Below, piece by piece: positions 17,817 through 28,200 of a stretch of DNA of 64,000 bases. Numbering within the stretch: the stretch's first letter is position 1; each line of letters starts with the position of its first letter. The notes below the pieces were generated by a model, which was not told where the DNA came from, ran no database searches, and was given only the letters and a program-made list of their open reading frames with translations. The DNA lies in contig JAKPKV010000042.1 in the NCBI GenBank assembly GCA_029553475.1, positions 41,117 through 105,116 on the forward strand, given 5' to 3'. The position numbers were made by a program, and so were the translations under genes. Source of the DNA: Armatimonadota bacterium (GTDB lineage: Bacteria > Armatimonadota > Hebobacteria > CAIYQO01).

Positions 17817-20195
17817 ATGCCGCGCGTCTATGTGCTTGACGACCCGTTTGCCGATCCGACCCGCGCGTACTGGGCGCGGCGGGGCGATTGGCGGGCGCAG
17901 TGGGTGGATGACCCGCGGCGGCCGCTGGGGGCGCCGTCGGTGGCGCTCTACCGGCTGCGCTTCGCGCTGCCGGCGGCGGCGGTGGCGCGCATCCACGTCA
18001 CCGCCGACAACCGCTACCGCCTCTTCCTCGACGGCGGGCAGGTCGGGCGCGGGCCGGAGCGCGGCGACCCGCGGCACTGGCGCTTCGAGAGTTACGACCT
18101 GGAGCTCACCGCCGGCGAGCATGTGCTGGTGGCGCAGAGCTGGTGGCTGGGGCACGGCGCGCCCTACGCGCAGACCTTCGTGCGCCCCGGCTTCCTGCTG
18201 GCGGCGGATGAGCCGTGGCACGATGCGCTCGCCACCGGCGTCGCCCCGTGGGAGACGCTGCTGATGGACGGCATCGAGTTCCTGCCGCCGGGCGTCGCCT
18301 GGGGCGCCGGCCTGAAGGCGCGCGTGGTGGGCGACCGCTTCCCGTGGGACTGGCACCTGGGCGAGACGGAAGGCGCGTGGGCGCCGGCCGTGCCGCTGGT
18401 GCAGGGGATGGCGGAAGCCGTCAAAAACGAGATCCCCCCGTTCTGGACGCTCACCCCGGCGACGCTGCCGCCGATGTTGGAGGCGCCGGCCCGCGCGGGC
18501 GTGGCGCGCCACGTGGACGACGGCGCGCCGGAGCGCATCGCCGCGGCGAATAACCTGGCCGGCGAACAGGAGGCATGGCGCGCCCTGCTCGCCGGGGCGG
18601 CTCCGGTCACCATCCCGCCGCACACTACCCGCCGCGTCATCATTGATCTGGAGGACTATTACTGCGCCTATCCGCAGCTCACCGTCAGCGGCGGCAGGGG
18701 CGCGACCATCGGCCTGCAATGGGCGGAGGCGCTTTACGAAGTGCCGGAAACGGAGCAGAAGGGCCACCGCGACGAGATCGAGGGCAAGCTGTTCACGGGC
18801 GTGGGCGACGAGTTCCTGCCCGACGGCGGCGCGCGGCGGCGCTTCACCACCCTCTGGTGGGAGGCGGGCCGCTATCTGGAGCTGCGCGTGACGACGGCCG
18901 ACGCGCCGCTGACCATTGACGCCCTCACGCTGGTGGAGACGCGCTACCCGCTGGAGGACGAGGGGCGCTTCCAGGCGAGCGACCCGCGGCTGGAAGCGGT
19001 GATCCCCATCGGCGTGCGCGCGCTGCAGATGTGCAGCCACGAGACGTACATGGACTGCCCCTACTACGAGCAGCTCATGTATATCGGCGACACGCGGCTG
19101 GAGGCGCTCACCACCTACGCGCTGACCAATGACGACCGCCTGCCGCGCAAGGCGCTCGCCTGCTTCGATCACTCGCGCCGGCTCTCCGGCCTCACGCAGT
19201 CGCGCTACCCCTGCCATACCGTGCAGATCATCCCGCCGTTTTCGCTGTGGTTCGTCTGCATGGTGCACGATTACTGGCTGTGGCGCGGCGATCCGGATTT
19301 CACGCGCGAGCGTCTCCCCGGCGTGCGCGCGGTGCTGGAGGCGTTCCGCACCTGGCTGCGCGCCGACGGCCTGCTCGACGCCCCCAATGGCCCGGCGGGG
19401 TGGAATTTCGCCGACTGGGTGCCGGAGTGGCCGGTGGGCATCCCGCCCGATGCCGAGTGCTTCCCCAGCGGCCTGCTGAACATGCAGTACGCGCTGACGC
19501 TGGGGCTGGCGGCGGCGCTGGAAGACGATTTCGGCGAGCCGCTGCTCGCTGAGCGCAACCGGGAGACCGCCCGCCGGGTGATGGACGCGACGCTGGAGCA
19601 TTGCTGGCACGCCGGCCGCGGCCTGCTCGCCGATAACCTGGCGAAGGACCGCTTCAGCGAGCATACCCAGTGCCTGGCGCTGCTCTCCGGGCTGCTGCCC
19701 GCCGAGCGGCGCGCCGCCGTCGCCGACGGCCTGCTCGATGCGCCGGACCTCTCCCGCACCACCATCTACTTCAGCCACTACCTCTTCGAGACGTATACGC
19801 TGCTCGGCCGCGCGGACAGGCTGCTGGAACGGCTGGCGCTCTGGTTCGACCTCGCCCCGCGCGGCTTCAAAACCACCTTCGAGAGCCCGGAGCCCTGCCG
19901 GTCGGACTGTCACGCCTGGGGCGCCCACCCTATCTTCCACTATTATGCCTCGCTGCTCGGCATCCGCCCCGCCGCCCCCGGGTTCCAGCGCGTCCGCGTC
20001 GCCCCGCAGCTCGGCGGCCTCGCCTGGGCACGCGGCGCCATGCCCCACCCCGCCGGCGCCATCAGCGCCGACGTGCGCGCGGCCGGAGACGGCGTCCGGG
20101 CCACCCTCACCCTGCCGGATGGCATCAGCGGGGAGTTCGTGTGGCATGGGCAGGCGCACCCGCTGACGCCGGGGGAGAACCGGGTGGCGCTGTAG
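17817..20195 (+). CDS. GH78-like alpha-L-rhamnosidase
   Basis: The 792-aa protein has N-terminal beta-sandwich domains (residues 1 to about 370, with 'RIHVTADNRYRLFLDGGQVG' typical of the rhamnosidase N-domain). An (alpha/alpha)6 barrel follows with the GH78 hallmark 'ETYMDCPYYEQLMYIGDTR' (about residues 410-430), which carries catalytic acid candidates. 'WNFADWVPEW' and a C-terminal 'CHAWGAHPIFHYYASLLGI' segment complete the family pattern. The likely reaction is hydrolysis of alpha-L-rhamnosyl bonds. No signal peptide is visible. The start MPRVYVLDD follows AAGGAGA; a 14-residue longer start lies inside the palindrome. It is probably co-regulated with the GH106-like gene upstream. Confidence 0.88.
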   Translation: MPRVYVLDDPFADPTRAYWARRGDWRAQWVDDPRRPLGAPSVALYRLRFALPAAAVARIHVTADNRYRLFLDGGQVGRGPERGDPRHWRFESYDLELTAGEHVLVAQSWWLGHGAPYAQTFVRPGFLLAADEPWHDALATGVAPWETLLMDGIEFLPPGVAWGAGLKARVVGDRFPWDWHLGETEGAWAPAVPLVQGMAEAVKNEIPPFWTLTPATLPPMLEAPARAGVARHVDDGAPERIAAANNLAGEQEAWRALLAGAAPVTIPPHTTRRVIIDLEDYYCAYPQLTVSGGRGATIGLQWAEALYEVPETEQKGHRDEIEGKLFTGVGDEFLPDGGARRRFTTLWWEAGRYLELRVTTADAPLTIDALTLVETRYPLEDEGRFQASDPRLEAVIPIGVRALQMCSHETYMDCPYYEQLMYIGDTRLEALTTYALTNDDRLPRKALACFDHSRRLSGLTQSRYPCHTVQIIPPFSLWFVCMVHDYWLWRGDPDFTRERLPGVRAVLEAFRTWLRADGLLDAPNGPAGWNFADWVPEWPVGIPPDAECFPSGLLNMQYALTLGLAAALEDDFGEPLLAERNRETARRVMDATLEHCWHAGRGLLADNLAKDRFSEHTQCLALLSGLLPAERRAAVADGLLDAPDLSRTTIYFSHYLFETYTLLGRADRLLERLALWFDLAPRGFKTTFESPEPCRSDCHAWGAHPIFHYYASLLGIRPAAPGFQRVRVAPQLGGLAWARGAMPHPAGAISADVRAAGDGVRATLTLPDGISGEFVWHGQAHPLTPGENRVAL

Positions 20196-20251
20196 GGATG
20201 ATGCCCCCGCGGGCTGCGGGATGTGACATCGCCCTGTGGGAAGAGCCTCCC

Positions 20252-21745
20252 TTACGCCCCGCTTTCCGCCCAGTGCCGTTCAAAACACTTCCGAAAATGG
20301 AAGCCGTAGGCGGCCAGCTCAATCGCGAGGGGAAGGAGGCGGGGGGCGTGGATGAGGGACCAGAAGACGAGGCGCCAGTATTCGCGCCGCTCTTGTTCTC
20401 TGAGGCCGAGGATCCAGGCGCAGCGCAGGCCGGCGAGGAGCGTGGCCGGGGTGACGCGCACGGCCGGAAGGGTGGGGTGGAAGTCGCGCAGGAAGGTCAG
20501 CACGCGCGCGTAGTAATTCCCCGGCGCGTAGATGGATTCGATAATCCGGCGATACCCCTGCAGCAGCGTGTCACGCTGCATCGTCGGCGTGAAATTGAGG
20601 CTGCCGTCGGTGTTGTCGCCGGTCATGTCGCCGGTGAGGCGGCCTTCGGCCTCCAGGCGCTGGTAAAGGCGCGTGCCGCGCGGGGCGTTGAGCAGGCCCA
20701 CCATGGCGGTGGCGATGCCGCTCTCCTGGATGAAGGCGGCCACGCGGTCGAAGATGGACACGGGGTCGCTGTCGAAGCCGACGATGAAGCCCGCCTGCAC
20801 CTGCAGGCCGGCGCGCTGAATCGTCTTGACACTGGCGATCAGGTCGCGGTCGGCATTGGGGATCTTATTGCATTCCGCCAGGCTGTCGTCGTTGGGCGAC
20901 TCGATGCCGATGAATACGGTGATGAAGCCGGCGCGGGTCAGCAGCGCCAGCAGCTCCGGGTCGTCCGCCAGGTTCAGCGACACCTGGGCATTGAAGATGA
21001 AGGGATGGCGATGCGCGGTCATCCAGTCGCTGATGGCGGGGAGAATCTCCGTCTTCACCCGGCGTTTGTTGCCGATGAAATTGTCATCCACGAAGAAGAC
21101 CGGTCCGCGCCAACCCATCTGGTATACGGCATCCAACTCGGCCGTCACCCGCGCGGCGTCCTTCACCCGCGGTACGCGCCCATACAGGCTGGTAATATTG
21201 CAGAACTCGCAGTCGAATGGGCAGCCGCGGGAGAGCTGCACGCTCATCGCCGCGTAGGCGCGCGCGCGGAGCAAATCCCAGCGCGGAATCGGTGTCGCGG
21301 CGAGGTCGGCATGCGCGGCATCGGTGTAGCGGGGGCGCGCGCGCCCGTGCTGAAAATCCTCGAGAAAACGCGGCAGCGTCACTTCCGCCTCGTTGAGCAC
21401 CAGATAATCCACCGCGGGGAAATCGTCGGGCGCGGTGGTAAACAGCGGGCCCCCGGCGAGGATGGGCACGCCGGCGGCCTTGCCGCGCGCCATGACCGCG
21501 CGGACGGACGCGCTCTGCACGGACATGGCGCTGATGCAGACCAGGTCCGCCCAGCGCAGCGCCTCATCGCGCAGCGGTTCCACGTTCATATCCACCAGCC
21601 GCAACTCCCACTCGGCGGGGAGCATGGCGGCGACGGTCAGCAGCCCCAGTGGGGGATGCGGCGCCTTTTTGCCGATGAAGCGGAGCGCGTGCGTGAAATT
21701 CCAGAACGTCTCCGGGTATTCAGGGGAGACCAGTAATGCTCGCAT
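20252..21745 (-). CDS. B12-binding radical SAM protein, HpnP/DUF4070-like
   Basis: The 497-aa protein has an N-terminal cobalamin-binding Rossmann domain (residues 1-150, 'PPLGLLTVAAMLPAEWELRLVDMN'). The radical SAM core carries CxxxCxxC at Cys175, Cys179 and Cys182 (RGCPFDCEFCN) for the 4Fe-4S cluster. The C-terminal region resembles DUF4070. The opening 'YPETFWNFTHALRFIGKKA' closely follows the pattern of HpnP, the hopanoid C-2 methylase, and its relatives. Class B radical SAM enzymes of this type methylate unactivated carbon. Whether the substrate is a hopanoid cannot be told, because no squalene-hopene cyclase or hpn gene is visible. GGAGGC lies five bases upstream of the start. The gene is convergent with the GH78 gene. 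Confidence 0.8.
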   Translation of the reverse strand: MRALLVSPEYPETFWNFTHALRFIGKKAPHPPLGLLTVAAMLPAEWELRLVDMNVEPLRDEALRWADLVCISAMSVQSASVRAVMARGKAAGVPILAGGPLFTTAPDDFPAVDYLVLNEAEVTLPRFLEDFQHGRARPRYTDAAHADLAATPIPRWDLLRARAYAAMSVQLSRGCPFDCEFCNITSLYGRVPRVKDAARVTAELDAVYQMGWRGPVFFVDDNFIGNKRRVKTEILPAISDWMTAHRHPFIFNAQVSLNLADDPELLALLTRAGFITVFIGIESPNDDSLAECNKIPNADRDLIASVKTIQRAGLQVQAGFIVGFDSDPVSIFDRVAAFIQESGIATAMVGLLNAPRGTRLYQRLEAEGRLTGDMTGDNTDGSLNFTPTMQRDTLLQGYRRIIESIYAPGNYYARVLTFLRDFHPTLPAVRVTPATLLAGLRCAWILGLREQERREYWRLVFWSLIHAPRLLPLAIELAAYGFHFRKCFERHWAESGA

Positions 21746-22189
21746 GATCGCCTCCAGCCTATTGTGGCCGATATGCGCGCCGCCATGTGTCAGGCAACGC
21801 AACGACGCGCGGTTCGTCGCACAGCAGTGTCGCGGTTTCGCGCAACGATCAGGAGCAGGAGGGGTGGGCGGTGCCGATGAGCGACACGCAGGCAAGGGCA
21901 TCAACTCATGCCGAAGAGCAGATGATCGTCTGGAGTTGTCCGGACTTCCAGACGGTAGTATACCACAGATATTCGAAAAGCGTGGCGCCTATTCGAAAAG
22001 CGTGGCGCCTCGTCAACACGCGCCAACACCGAGCAGGGGATACCGGGCGCCAGGGAGAGCGGTGTCTCGGCGGCGTGCGGCATGGCCGGCTGGCGTGCCC
22101 TCCGTATCGCGCGACATCCTGCCGTGCCGCAGCACGCGAACGCGCGGGCACGAACCTTTTCGCCCGGCGCGGTGTCTAATCCCGCGATC
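21746..22189. other. intergenic region with 20-bp tandem duplication
   Basis: This 444-bp divergent spacer has no convincing gene; ORFs across it lack ribosome binding sites and known motifs. It holds an exact tandem duplication of ATTCGAAAAGCGTGGCGCCT (21971-22010). A TATACT box on the minus strand (about 21957) could serve the radical SAM gene. CGTCAACACGCGCC (from 22011) is also seen at 36730 and in part at 42059. Confidence 0.6.
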
Positions 22190-22879
22190 ATGACGAACAG
22201 CACACTGACGAGCATCGCGCCCCCCCCCGCGCCGTCGCGCGCGGCGGGGGTCTGGCTCACGGCGGCGCAGCTCGCGGCGGCGGGGCTGCTGGCGCTGGCG
22301 CTCGCCTGGGCGCGCGTGCCGGGGGCGGAGGGTGCCCCCGCGCAGCCGGCGCTGTACGCGCGGGCGCCCTTCGCGGCGCTGGCGCTGGTCGCGCTGGTGG
22401 TCGCCTGCGTGCCCGCGTGGCGGCGCGGCGCCTTCGCCGGGGCGGTCTGCGGCGCGGCGCTGGCGCTGGCCTGCGCGCTGACGGCGATGACGAAATTCTG
22501 GATGACGCCGCAGGGGGCCTACGTGCCGCTGCTGGCGTTCATCGTGCCGGGCGCGGCGGGGGCGCTGGCCGTCTGGGGGGCGCTGGCGCGCGGCGGGCTG
22601 CGCGACGCGCCGCGGCTGGGGGCGGCAGCGCTGGTTGCCGGGCTGGGGCTGGCGGCGGTCGGCACCCTCTGTTTCCTCATCCTCACGCGCAACATCGCCG
22701 GGCTGCCCGGCTATCAGATTGAAGCCTATCAATTCCAGGAGCTGCTGGCGGGGCTCGCGCTCTATCCGGCGGCGTGCTGGGTGGGCAGCGTCGGCATCCG
22801 GCCGCGCGGCGGGCTCGCGCTGCTGCCGCTGCTGACGGCGGTGCTATTGGGAGGGGCGCTGCTATGGTGGAACCGATGA
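22190..22879 (+). CDS. multi-pass membrane protein, unknown
   Basis: The 229-aa very hydrophobic protein has about six predicted transmembrane helices, separated by short Ala/Gly/Arg-rich loops. It resembles no family I can name. It overlaps the following O-antigen-ligase-like gene by 16 bp, so the two are translationally coupled and probably work together in envelope polysaccharide handling. No Shine-Dalgarno precedes the ATG. A TCTAAT -10-like box ends nine bases upstream, compatible with a nearly leaderless mRNA. An alternative ATG at 22082 would add 36 residues with no better start signal. Confidence 0.65.
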   Translation: MTNSTLTSIAPPPAPSRAAGVWLTAAQLAAAGLLALALAWARVPGAEGAPAQPALYARAPFAALALVALVVACVPAWRRGAFAGAVCGAALALACALTAMTKFWMTPQGAYVPLLAFIVPGAAGALAVWGALARGGLRDAPRLGAAALVAGLGLAAVGTLCFLILTRNIAGLPGYQIEAYQFQELLAGLALYPAACWVGSVGIRPRGGLALLPLLTAVLLGGALLWWNR

Positions 22880-24516
22880 CCGCGCCGGCCCCCGCCCCGC
22901 GCGCCGCCGACCCGCTGGGCACGCTGCTCTTCGTCCTCGCCATCCTCGCGCTGGCGCTGGCGCCCACGCAGCTCACCGTCGCCGTGAAGGGCATCCCCCT
23001 GCACCCCAGCGAGCCGTTTCTGCTGCTGGCGGCGTTCGTGTGGGCCATCCGCCTCGGCGTCTGGTGGGTCAACGCGCGGAAGCAGCCGGCGTCCGCGCCC
23101 GAGCCCGGCGCGCCGCGGCGGGCGCGCGCTGCAGCAGCCTCGCCGCTCGCGGAGTTGCCCCCCTTCGCCCACTGGCTGCTCTTCGCCGCCGGCGGGTTGA
23201 GTCTCTTCGCGCTGCTCGCGCCGCTGGGGCCGGCGGCGGGGGCGAATGACGAGGTCATCCCCCTCGCGCGGCTCGGCATCGAGATCGAGAAGGCGGCGGT
23301 GAAGGGCTGGGCCATGGAGACGGCGCAGGTCGTCCTCTACCTGTTGATCGCGGTGACGGTGTATCGCGCCGTCTTCCGCGCGCCGGGGCGGCTGCGCCTC
23401 GCGGTCTTCGCGCTGCTGGCGGCCACCTCGCTGGCGGTGGGGCTGGCGGTAGTACAGCGCGCGCTGCTGCCCGCGCACTATCAGCCGGACCCGGCGCGGC
23501 GCGTCGTCTTCGCCGACAACACCGAGCGGATGACCGAGGCGGAAAAAGCGGCGTATACCGGCCCGCGCATCATGGGCGTCTGGCGCGACGGACAATTCAC
23601 CCCGCGCCCGCGCGCGCTGGCCTACGTCACCGTGGAGACGCCGCAGCACGTGTGTTCCACCTTCGGTCACTGGGGCGAGCACGGTTTTTATCCCAGCCGC
23701 ATGGCCTACGCGGGATTTTTGGCGCTCACGCTGCCCTTTGCGCTGGTCGTGTGGCGTACCGACCGCCGGCGTTGGGTACGCCTCTGGATGGCGCTGCTCT
23801 TCGCGGGCGCGGCGGCCACCGTGCTGGCGGGACTGGCCGTGCCCGCGCTGCTGCTCGGGCTGCTGGCGACCGGCTTCGCGCTGGGGCCGCGCGCCGGGCG
23901 CGCCGTGCTGGTGGGGGTCGTCGCGTATGGCGTGTTCGTCTTCGCCCTCGGCGGCCTGCATCGCGCCGAGGTGCTGGTGGAGCCCTACCGGCCCACGGTG
24001 CGCGCGGCGGAGGCGGCGCGGCTGTATGACGGCGCGACGCACGTGAAAAAATTCTGGGGCGAGCAATACGCCGCGCTGAATATCTTCCGCGGCAACCCGG
24101 TGCTGGGCGCCGGCAACGGGCAGTACCAGGCGCGCATCGGGCAGGCGTATGACGTATTGAGCCCGGTGGCGGCGCAGCGGCTGGAGCCGGACGCGCAGAA
24201 CGGCTACCTGGTGGCGCTGGTGAACACCGGCCTGCTCGGGCTGGCGGCGTGGCTGGCGCTGTTCGGGGGGTATTGGGGCTTGGCGCGCGCGCGGGTACGC
24301 GCGGCGGGCGCGCGGGTGCGCGCCACGGAAGACGACGTGCCGACGCGCGACCCGTGGGCGGCGGCGCTCTGCGGGGCGCTGGCGGCGCTGGTGCTGGTCT
24401 TTTTCGTGACGAACCCGTGGGTGCGCGGCACGGCGACGGTGATCGCGGCGCTCTTGGCGGCCGTGGCCGTCGGCGCAACTCCTTCGCCCGCCGCGCGTAT
24501 AGATAAGCAGGAATAG
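22864..24516 (+). CDS. O-antigen ligase/polymerase-like membrane protein (Wzy_C)
   Basis: The 550-aa integral membrane protein has about ten to twelve helices. It contains a large extracytoplasmic segment (about residues 210-300) and the conserved Wzy_C/WaaL-like ending 'NPVLGAGNGQY...QNGYLVALVNTGLLGLAAW' (about residues 415-480). Ligases and polymerases of this family transfer undecaprenol-linked glycans on the outer face of the inner membrane. The start MVEPMTAPAP follows GGAGGGG and overlaps the previous gene by 16 bp. Downstream come secreted beta-rich proteins on the same strand. This suggests a surface-glycan locus, though no glycosyltransferase is present. Confidence 0.75.
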   Translation: MVEPMTAPAPAPRAADPLGTLLFVLAILALALAPTQLTVAVKGIPLHPSEPFLLLAAFVWAIRLGVWWVNARKQPASAPEPGAPRRARAAAASPLAELPPFAHWLLFAAGGLSLFALLAPLGPAAGANDEVIPLARLGIEIEKAAVKGWAMETAQVVLYLLIAVTVYRAVFRAPGRLRLAVFALLAATSLAVGLAVVQRALLPAHYQPDPARRVVFADNTERMTEAEKAAYTGPRIMGVWRDGQFTPRPRALAYVTVETPQHVCSTFGHWGEHGFYPSRMAYAGFLALTLPFALVVWRTDRRRWVRLWMALLFAGAAATVLAGLAVPALLLGLLATGFALGPRAGRAVLVGVVAYGVFVFALGGLHRAEVLVEPYRPTVRAAEAARLYDGATHVKKFWGEQYAALNIFRGNPVLGAGNGQYQARIGQAYDVLSPVAAQRLEPDAQNGYLVALVNTGLLGLAAWLALFGGYWGLARARVRAAGARVRATEDDVPTRDPWAAALCGALAALVLVFFVTNPWVRGTATVIAALLAAVAVGATPSPAARIDKQE

Positions 24517-24528
24517 GAGGCGATCCCT

Positions 24529-25122
24529 ATGCGAAGTCGAGTGACGGTGATGACGGTCGGGCTGGCGGCGGTGCTGCTGGCGCTGTGCGCGGGCCTGCTG
24601 TGGGCGGCGCCCTACACGAAGATCATCTGGGAAGGCGAAGACGTGGCAAAACTGCCCGGCAAGGTCTTTTCCGTGAAGAAGAAGGTGGAAGATCCGTCGG
24701 GCAAGGTGTCCGGCAACAAGGTGCTGGCGGTGCCCAAACTCGATCCGGGCGAGAAGGTGGTCCGCGAAGACATCGTCTACACGGTGAAAGTGCCCGCCGA
24801 TGGCCGCTACTACCTGTGGGCGCGCACCTTCTGGACCACCGGCTGCGGCAACTCCTTCTTCGTGAAGGTGCAGGGGTATGACTCCGGCGAGTGGATCATC
24901 GGCGGCGACGGCACCTACAACATCCTGCACTGGGTGTGCCTGTCCGACACCGGGGACAACAAGAGCCGCCCGCGGCCGCTCATCCTGAAGAAAGGCACCG
25001 TCGCCATCACCTTCGGCTCCCGCGAGAGCGGCACGATGCTCGACCAGGTGGTGCTCACCACCGACCCCGGCTTCCAGCCGGCGGGGATTTACAAGGCGAC
25101 GGCGAATGCGCTGGTGAAGTGA
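24529..25122 (+). CDS. small secreted carbohydrate-binding-like protein
   Basis: The 197-aa product has a signal peptide ending LLWAA (about residue 26). A beta-sandwich follows with 'YTVKVPADGRYYLWARTFW', 'CGNSFFVKV' and a C-terminal 'TMLDQVVLTTDPGFQPAG'. That layout is typical of CBM6-like or malectin-like jelly rolls, including the final 'D.v.ltt...~P.g' strand. The likely role is binding glycans at the cell surface. GGAGG lies eight bases upstream of the ATG, 12 bp after the preceding stop, so it is in the same operon. Confidence 0.75.
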   Translation: MRSRVTVMTVGLAAVLLALCAGLLWAAPYTKIIWEGEDVAKLPGKVFSVKKKVEDPSGKVSGNKVLAVPKLDPGEKVVREDIVYTVKVPADGRYYLWARTFWTTGCGNSFFVKVQGYDSGEWIIGGDGTYNILHWVCLSDTGDNKSRPRPLILKKGTVAITFGSRESGTMLDQVVLTTDPGFQPAGIYKATANALVK

Positions 25123-25134
25123 GTGCCACCCCCT

Positions 25135-25158
25135 GGGAGCGCCGGTGTCCTCACCGGC
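25135..25158. repeat. GGAGCG-hairpin REP-like unit (intergenic copy)
   Basis: GGGAGC followed by GCCGGTGTCCTCACCGGC folds into a 7-bp stem with a 4-base loop. The sequence is nearly identical to the first unit inside the MFS gene. It lies between two secreted-protein genes. Confidence 0.7.
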
Positions 25159-25223
25159 TTACCGCGCGGGTGCGCCGCTTCGGGGCGCATCGCGACTGCA
25201 CGAGTGCGGAATGGAGTGAGGCA

Positions 25224-28200
25224 ATGCGCTGGATTGTGATGGGGCTCTGCGCGCTGGGATGGCTGCTGGGCGCGCACGCGGCGGTGGAGATTCTCGACCT
25301 GCCGGACGCGCTGAACGGCGAGTCGCTGGACGCGCGATATGATCTGGAATGGACGGCGGCGCCGGCGACCGGCGGGCCGCTGCTGCTCGACGTGGAAACG
25401 TCCGCGGCCGGCGGCTACCAGGTGAAGCTCGAGAAGGGGCAGGCCAGTTGGCTGCGGCTGGCGGGGAAATCCGTGCTGCCCATCGCGACCGCCGCGCTGC
25501 GCCCCCCGGTTGAGAAAAACGTCTACCGCTTCACCCTGAAGCGGCGCGAGGGCGTGGTGGCGCTGCTGCAGGACCACCGGCTGCTCTTCACCGCCCCCGC
25601 TTCCCTCACCGGCGCCGGCATGGCCTTCCGCGCCGAGCGCGCGGAACTCACCGTGACAGCGGCGCGCTACCGGCCCGTGGAGCGGCGCACCTTCGGCGAT
25701 GACTTCATGCGGCCCGAAGGGGCGCTGCTGCAGTCCATCTCCGGCACGCGCGAAGACCAGATCTGGAAGGTGGCCTTCTACCGCAAGGACGAGCCTTTCG
25801 CCGATCCCGCCAACACCGATGGCGTCATCAATCCCTGGCAGCACAGCTACTTCGTGGACCCGGGCACCGGCAAGCCGAACTCCCAGTTCGTCGCCAACGG
25901 GTTTTGGTTCATGTATCGCGGCGTGGGGCCGTCCTGGGTGGTGCCGGAGCCGAACTCCGTCTACCCGAGCTGGGACCGCTACTACGTGGAAGCCGCGGTG
26001 AAGCCGGAATACGAGAGCACGGTCGGCCTCATCGCCGGCTATCAGGATAATCGCAACTACCTCCTCTTCCGCTGGCAGTCGTCGCAGGGGAACATCGCCG
26101 GCCCGCGGGCCGAGCTGATCGCCATGATTGACGGGACGCCGCGCACGCTGGCCTCCGCCCCGCGCGGCTTCGCCCCCACGCAGTGGTACCGCCTGCGGAT
26201 GAACCTGGGCTGGGAGAAGGCGCAGGTGCTGGTGGACGGCACGCTGCTGCTGGAAGCGCCCAACCCCGGCGCGGTGGAAGGCCGCATCGGCCTCTACGCC
26301 AACGGCGTGCTCAACCCGAAACGCCCGAAGCTGGATGACGGCACCGCCACCATGTACGTCTCCACCGACGAGGCGACGGGCACGGTCACCAACGACGCCG
26401 CCGAAGCGATGCGCGGCAACAGCGTGATCTACTTCGACGACGTGACGGTGGGCGACTGGACCGCGCTGGATGACCTCTTCACCTCGCCGTACGCGGTGGA
26501 GCGCGCCGGCACCTGGTCGGTGAAGGACCGCGTGGCCACCACCCGCACCGGCGGCCGCCTGCTCAGCGGCCCCACCGATTGGGGCCAGTATGAGGCGACC
26601 ACGCAGGTGGCGCTGCTGGAGCCGACCGGCGCCACCGTCTACCTCCACATGTCGCCGGAGGGCACCGGCTATGCCTGGGTCATCGGCCCGAAAGGGCACG
26701 CCCTGCATCCGGTGGTCCGCTACGCGCGCAAACCGCCCATTGCCACCGCTGCCGCCGCGCTGAAACTCGGCCAGTGGACGCCGTTGCGGATAGTGGGCGA
26801 CGGCCCGTACGTGGCGCTGTACTGCAACGATACGCTGGTGATGGATGCGTACGACCCGCAGCGCGTCGCCGGCCGGTGCGGCGTGGAAATGGAAAAAAAC
26901 AGCGCCGCCTTCGCGCCGTTCCGCGTCACCCAGCTTGCAACGCAGTTCAACGCGGTGAAGGTGCACGAAGGCTTTGAGAAAAACGGCTGGATGGCGACCT
27001 GGTCGGCGCCGGAATCCGACTGGTATCCGGTGGTGAACCACGGCAAGTATATCCGTCTGCCCAGCGAGACCAATCCGCGCGCGCTGTCCGATCCCGGTCC
27101 CTCGGCGCCGCTGTATACCGACGTGCCGGGCCTGTACTGGCACAAGGGTGGCCATTATCAGGCGTTCATGGCGACGCTGCCGGTCTCCGCGGCGGCCCTC
27201 GACGGGCAGACGGTCCACCTCTCCGCGAACTACGACGCGACGGCCGGCTATCGGCTGCAATTACACAAAGGGACGGATGAGAACACCGGCCGGGTGACGC
27301 TGCTGCGCAAGGACGCGACGGTGGGCAGCTACCCCTTCTCCCTCACGGAGAAGACGCGGCTGGTCCTTGAGCGCCGGGGCAGCTACCTGCTGCTCACCGC
27401 GCAGGCGCTGGACCCGGAGGGCGAGGACGGCGACGACCCGATCATCGAGAGCGAGCAGACCCTCTTCGCCTACCGCGACGCCGCGCCGCTGCCGGCGGAG
27501 ATGATCGGCTTCACCGTGACGCAGCCCGCGCTGCCCGCCGCCCGCCTGACGGTGGTGTCGAGCCGCGTGCAGGAAACCTTCGAGCAGGCGCCGGTGGGCT
27601 GGACCGTCGGCAACGGCGTGTGGCTGGTGATGAACCGCTACACCTGCCAGCCGAAGTGGAACTGGTTCGGCGGCTTCGGCAAAGGGCTGCCGCACGTCTG
27701 GTGCAACATCCGCCTGGACGGCGACCAGAACGTGGAAGTGTTCATGGGCGTCAAGATGCAGTTTGATAACCAGGCGGAGGAATACAACCGGCGCTTCCGC
27801 GACATGAACATCAGCATCTGCACGGATGGCGAGCACGTGAACTCCGGCTATACGGTCATCCGCGGCGGCAAGGTGAACGGCCGCCAGGTGACGATGCTGC
27901 TGCGCAAGAATACCGTGGTGGCCTCCAGCACCCTGCCCGAGCACACCCTGCCGATGAACGGCAGCGGCCACCGGCAGTGGTTCGCCACGCGCATCGAAAA
28001 GCGCGGCGCGGAGATCAAGGTCTTCACGAATAACCAGTTGGCGTTCACCTACGTGGATCCCGAACCGCTTCCCGGCGGCTACACCGCCTTCTGGACACTG
28101 GACAACGGCATCCTGCTGGGCCGCGTGAACCTCTCCGCCGCGACGATGACCCCCGGTCAGCCGCACGCCTTCACGCCGCTGGCGGTGCAGCAGGAGCTGC

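Noticed and set aside
21787..22179. 130-aa plus-strand ORF in the radical SAM/membrane-protein gap
   Set aside because: No ribosome binding site, no motif, runs through the 20-bp tandem duplication.
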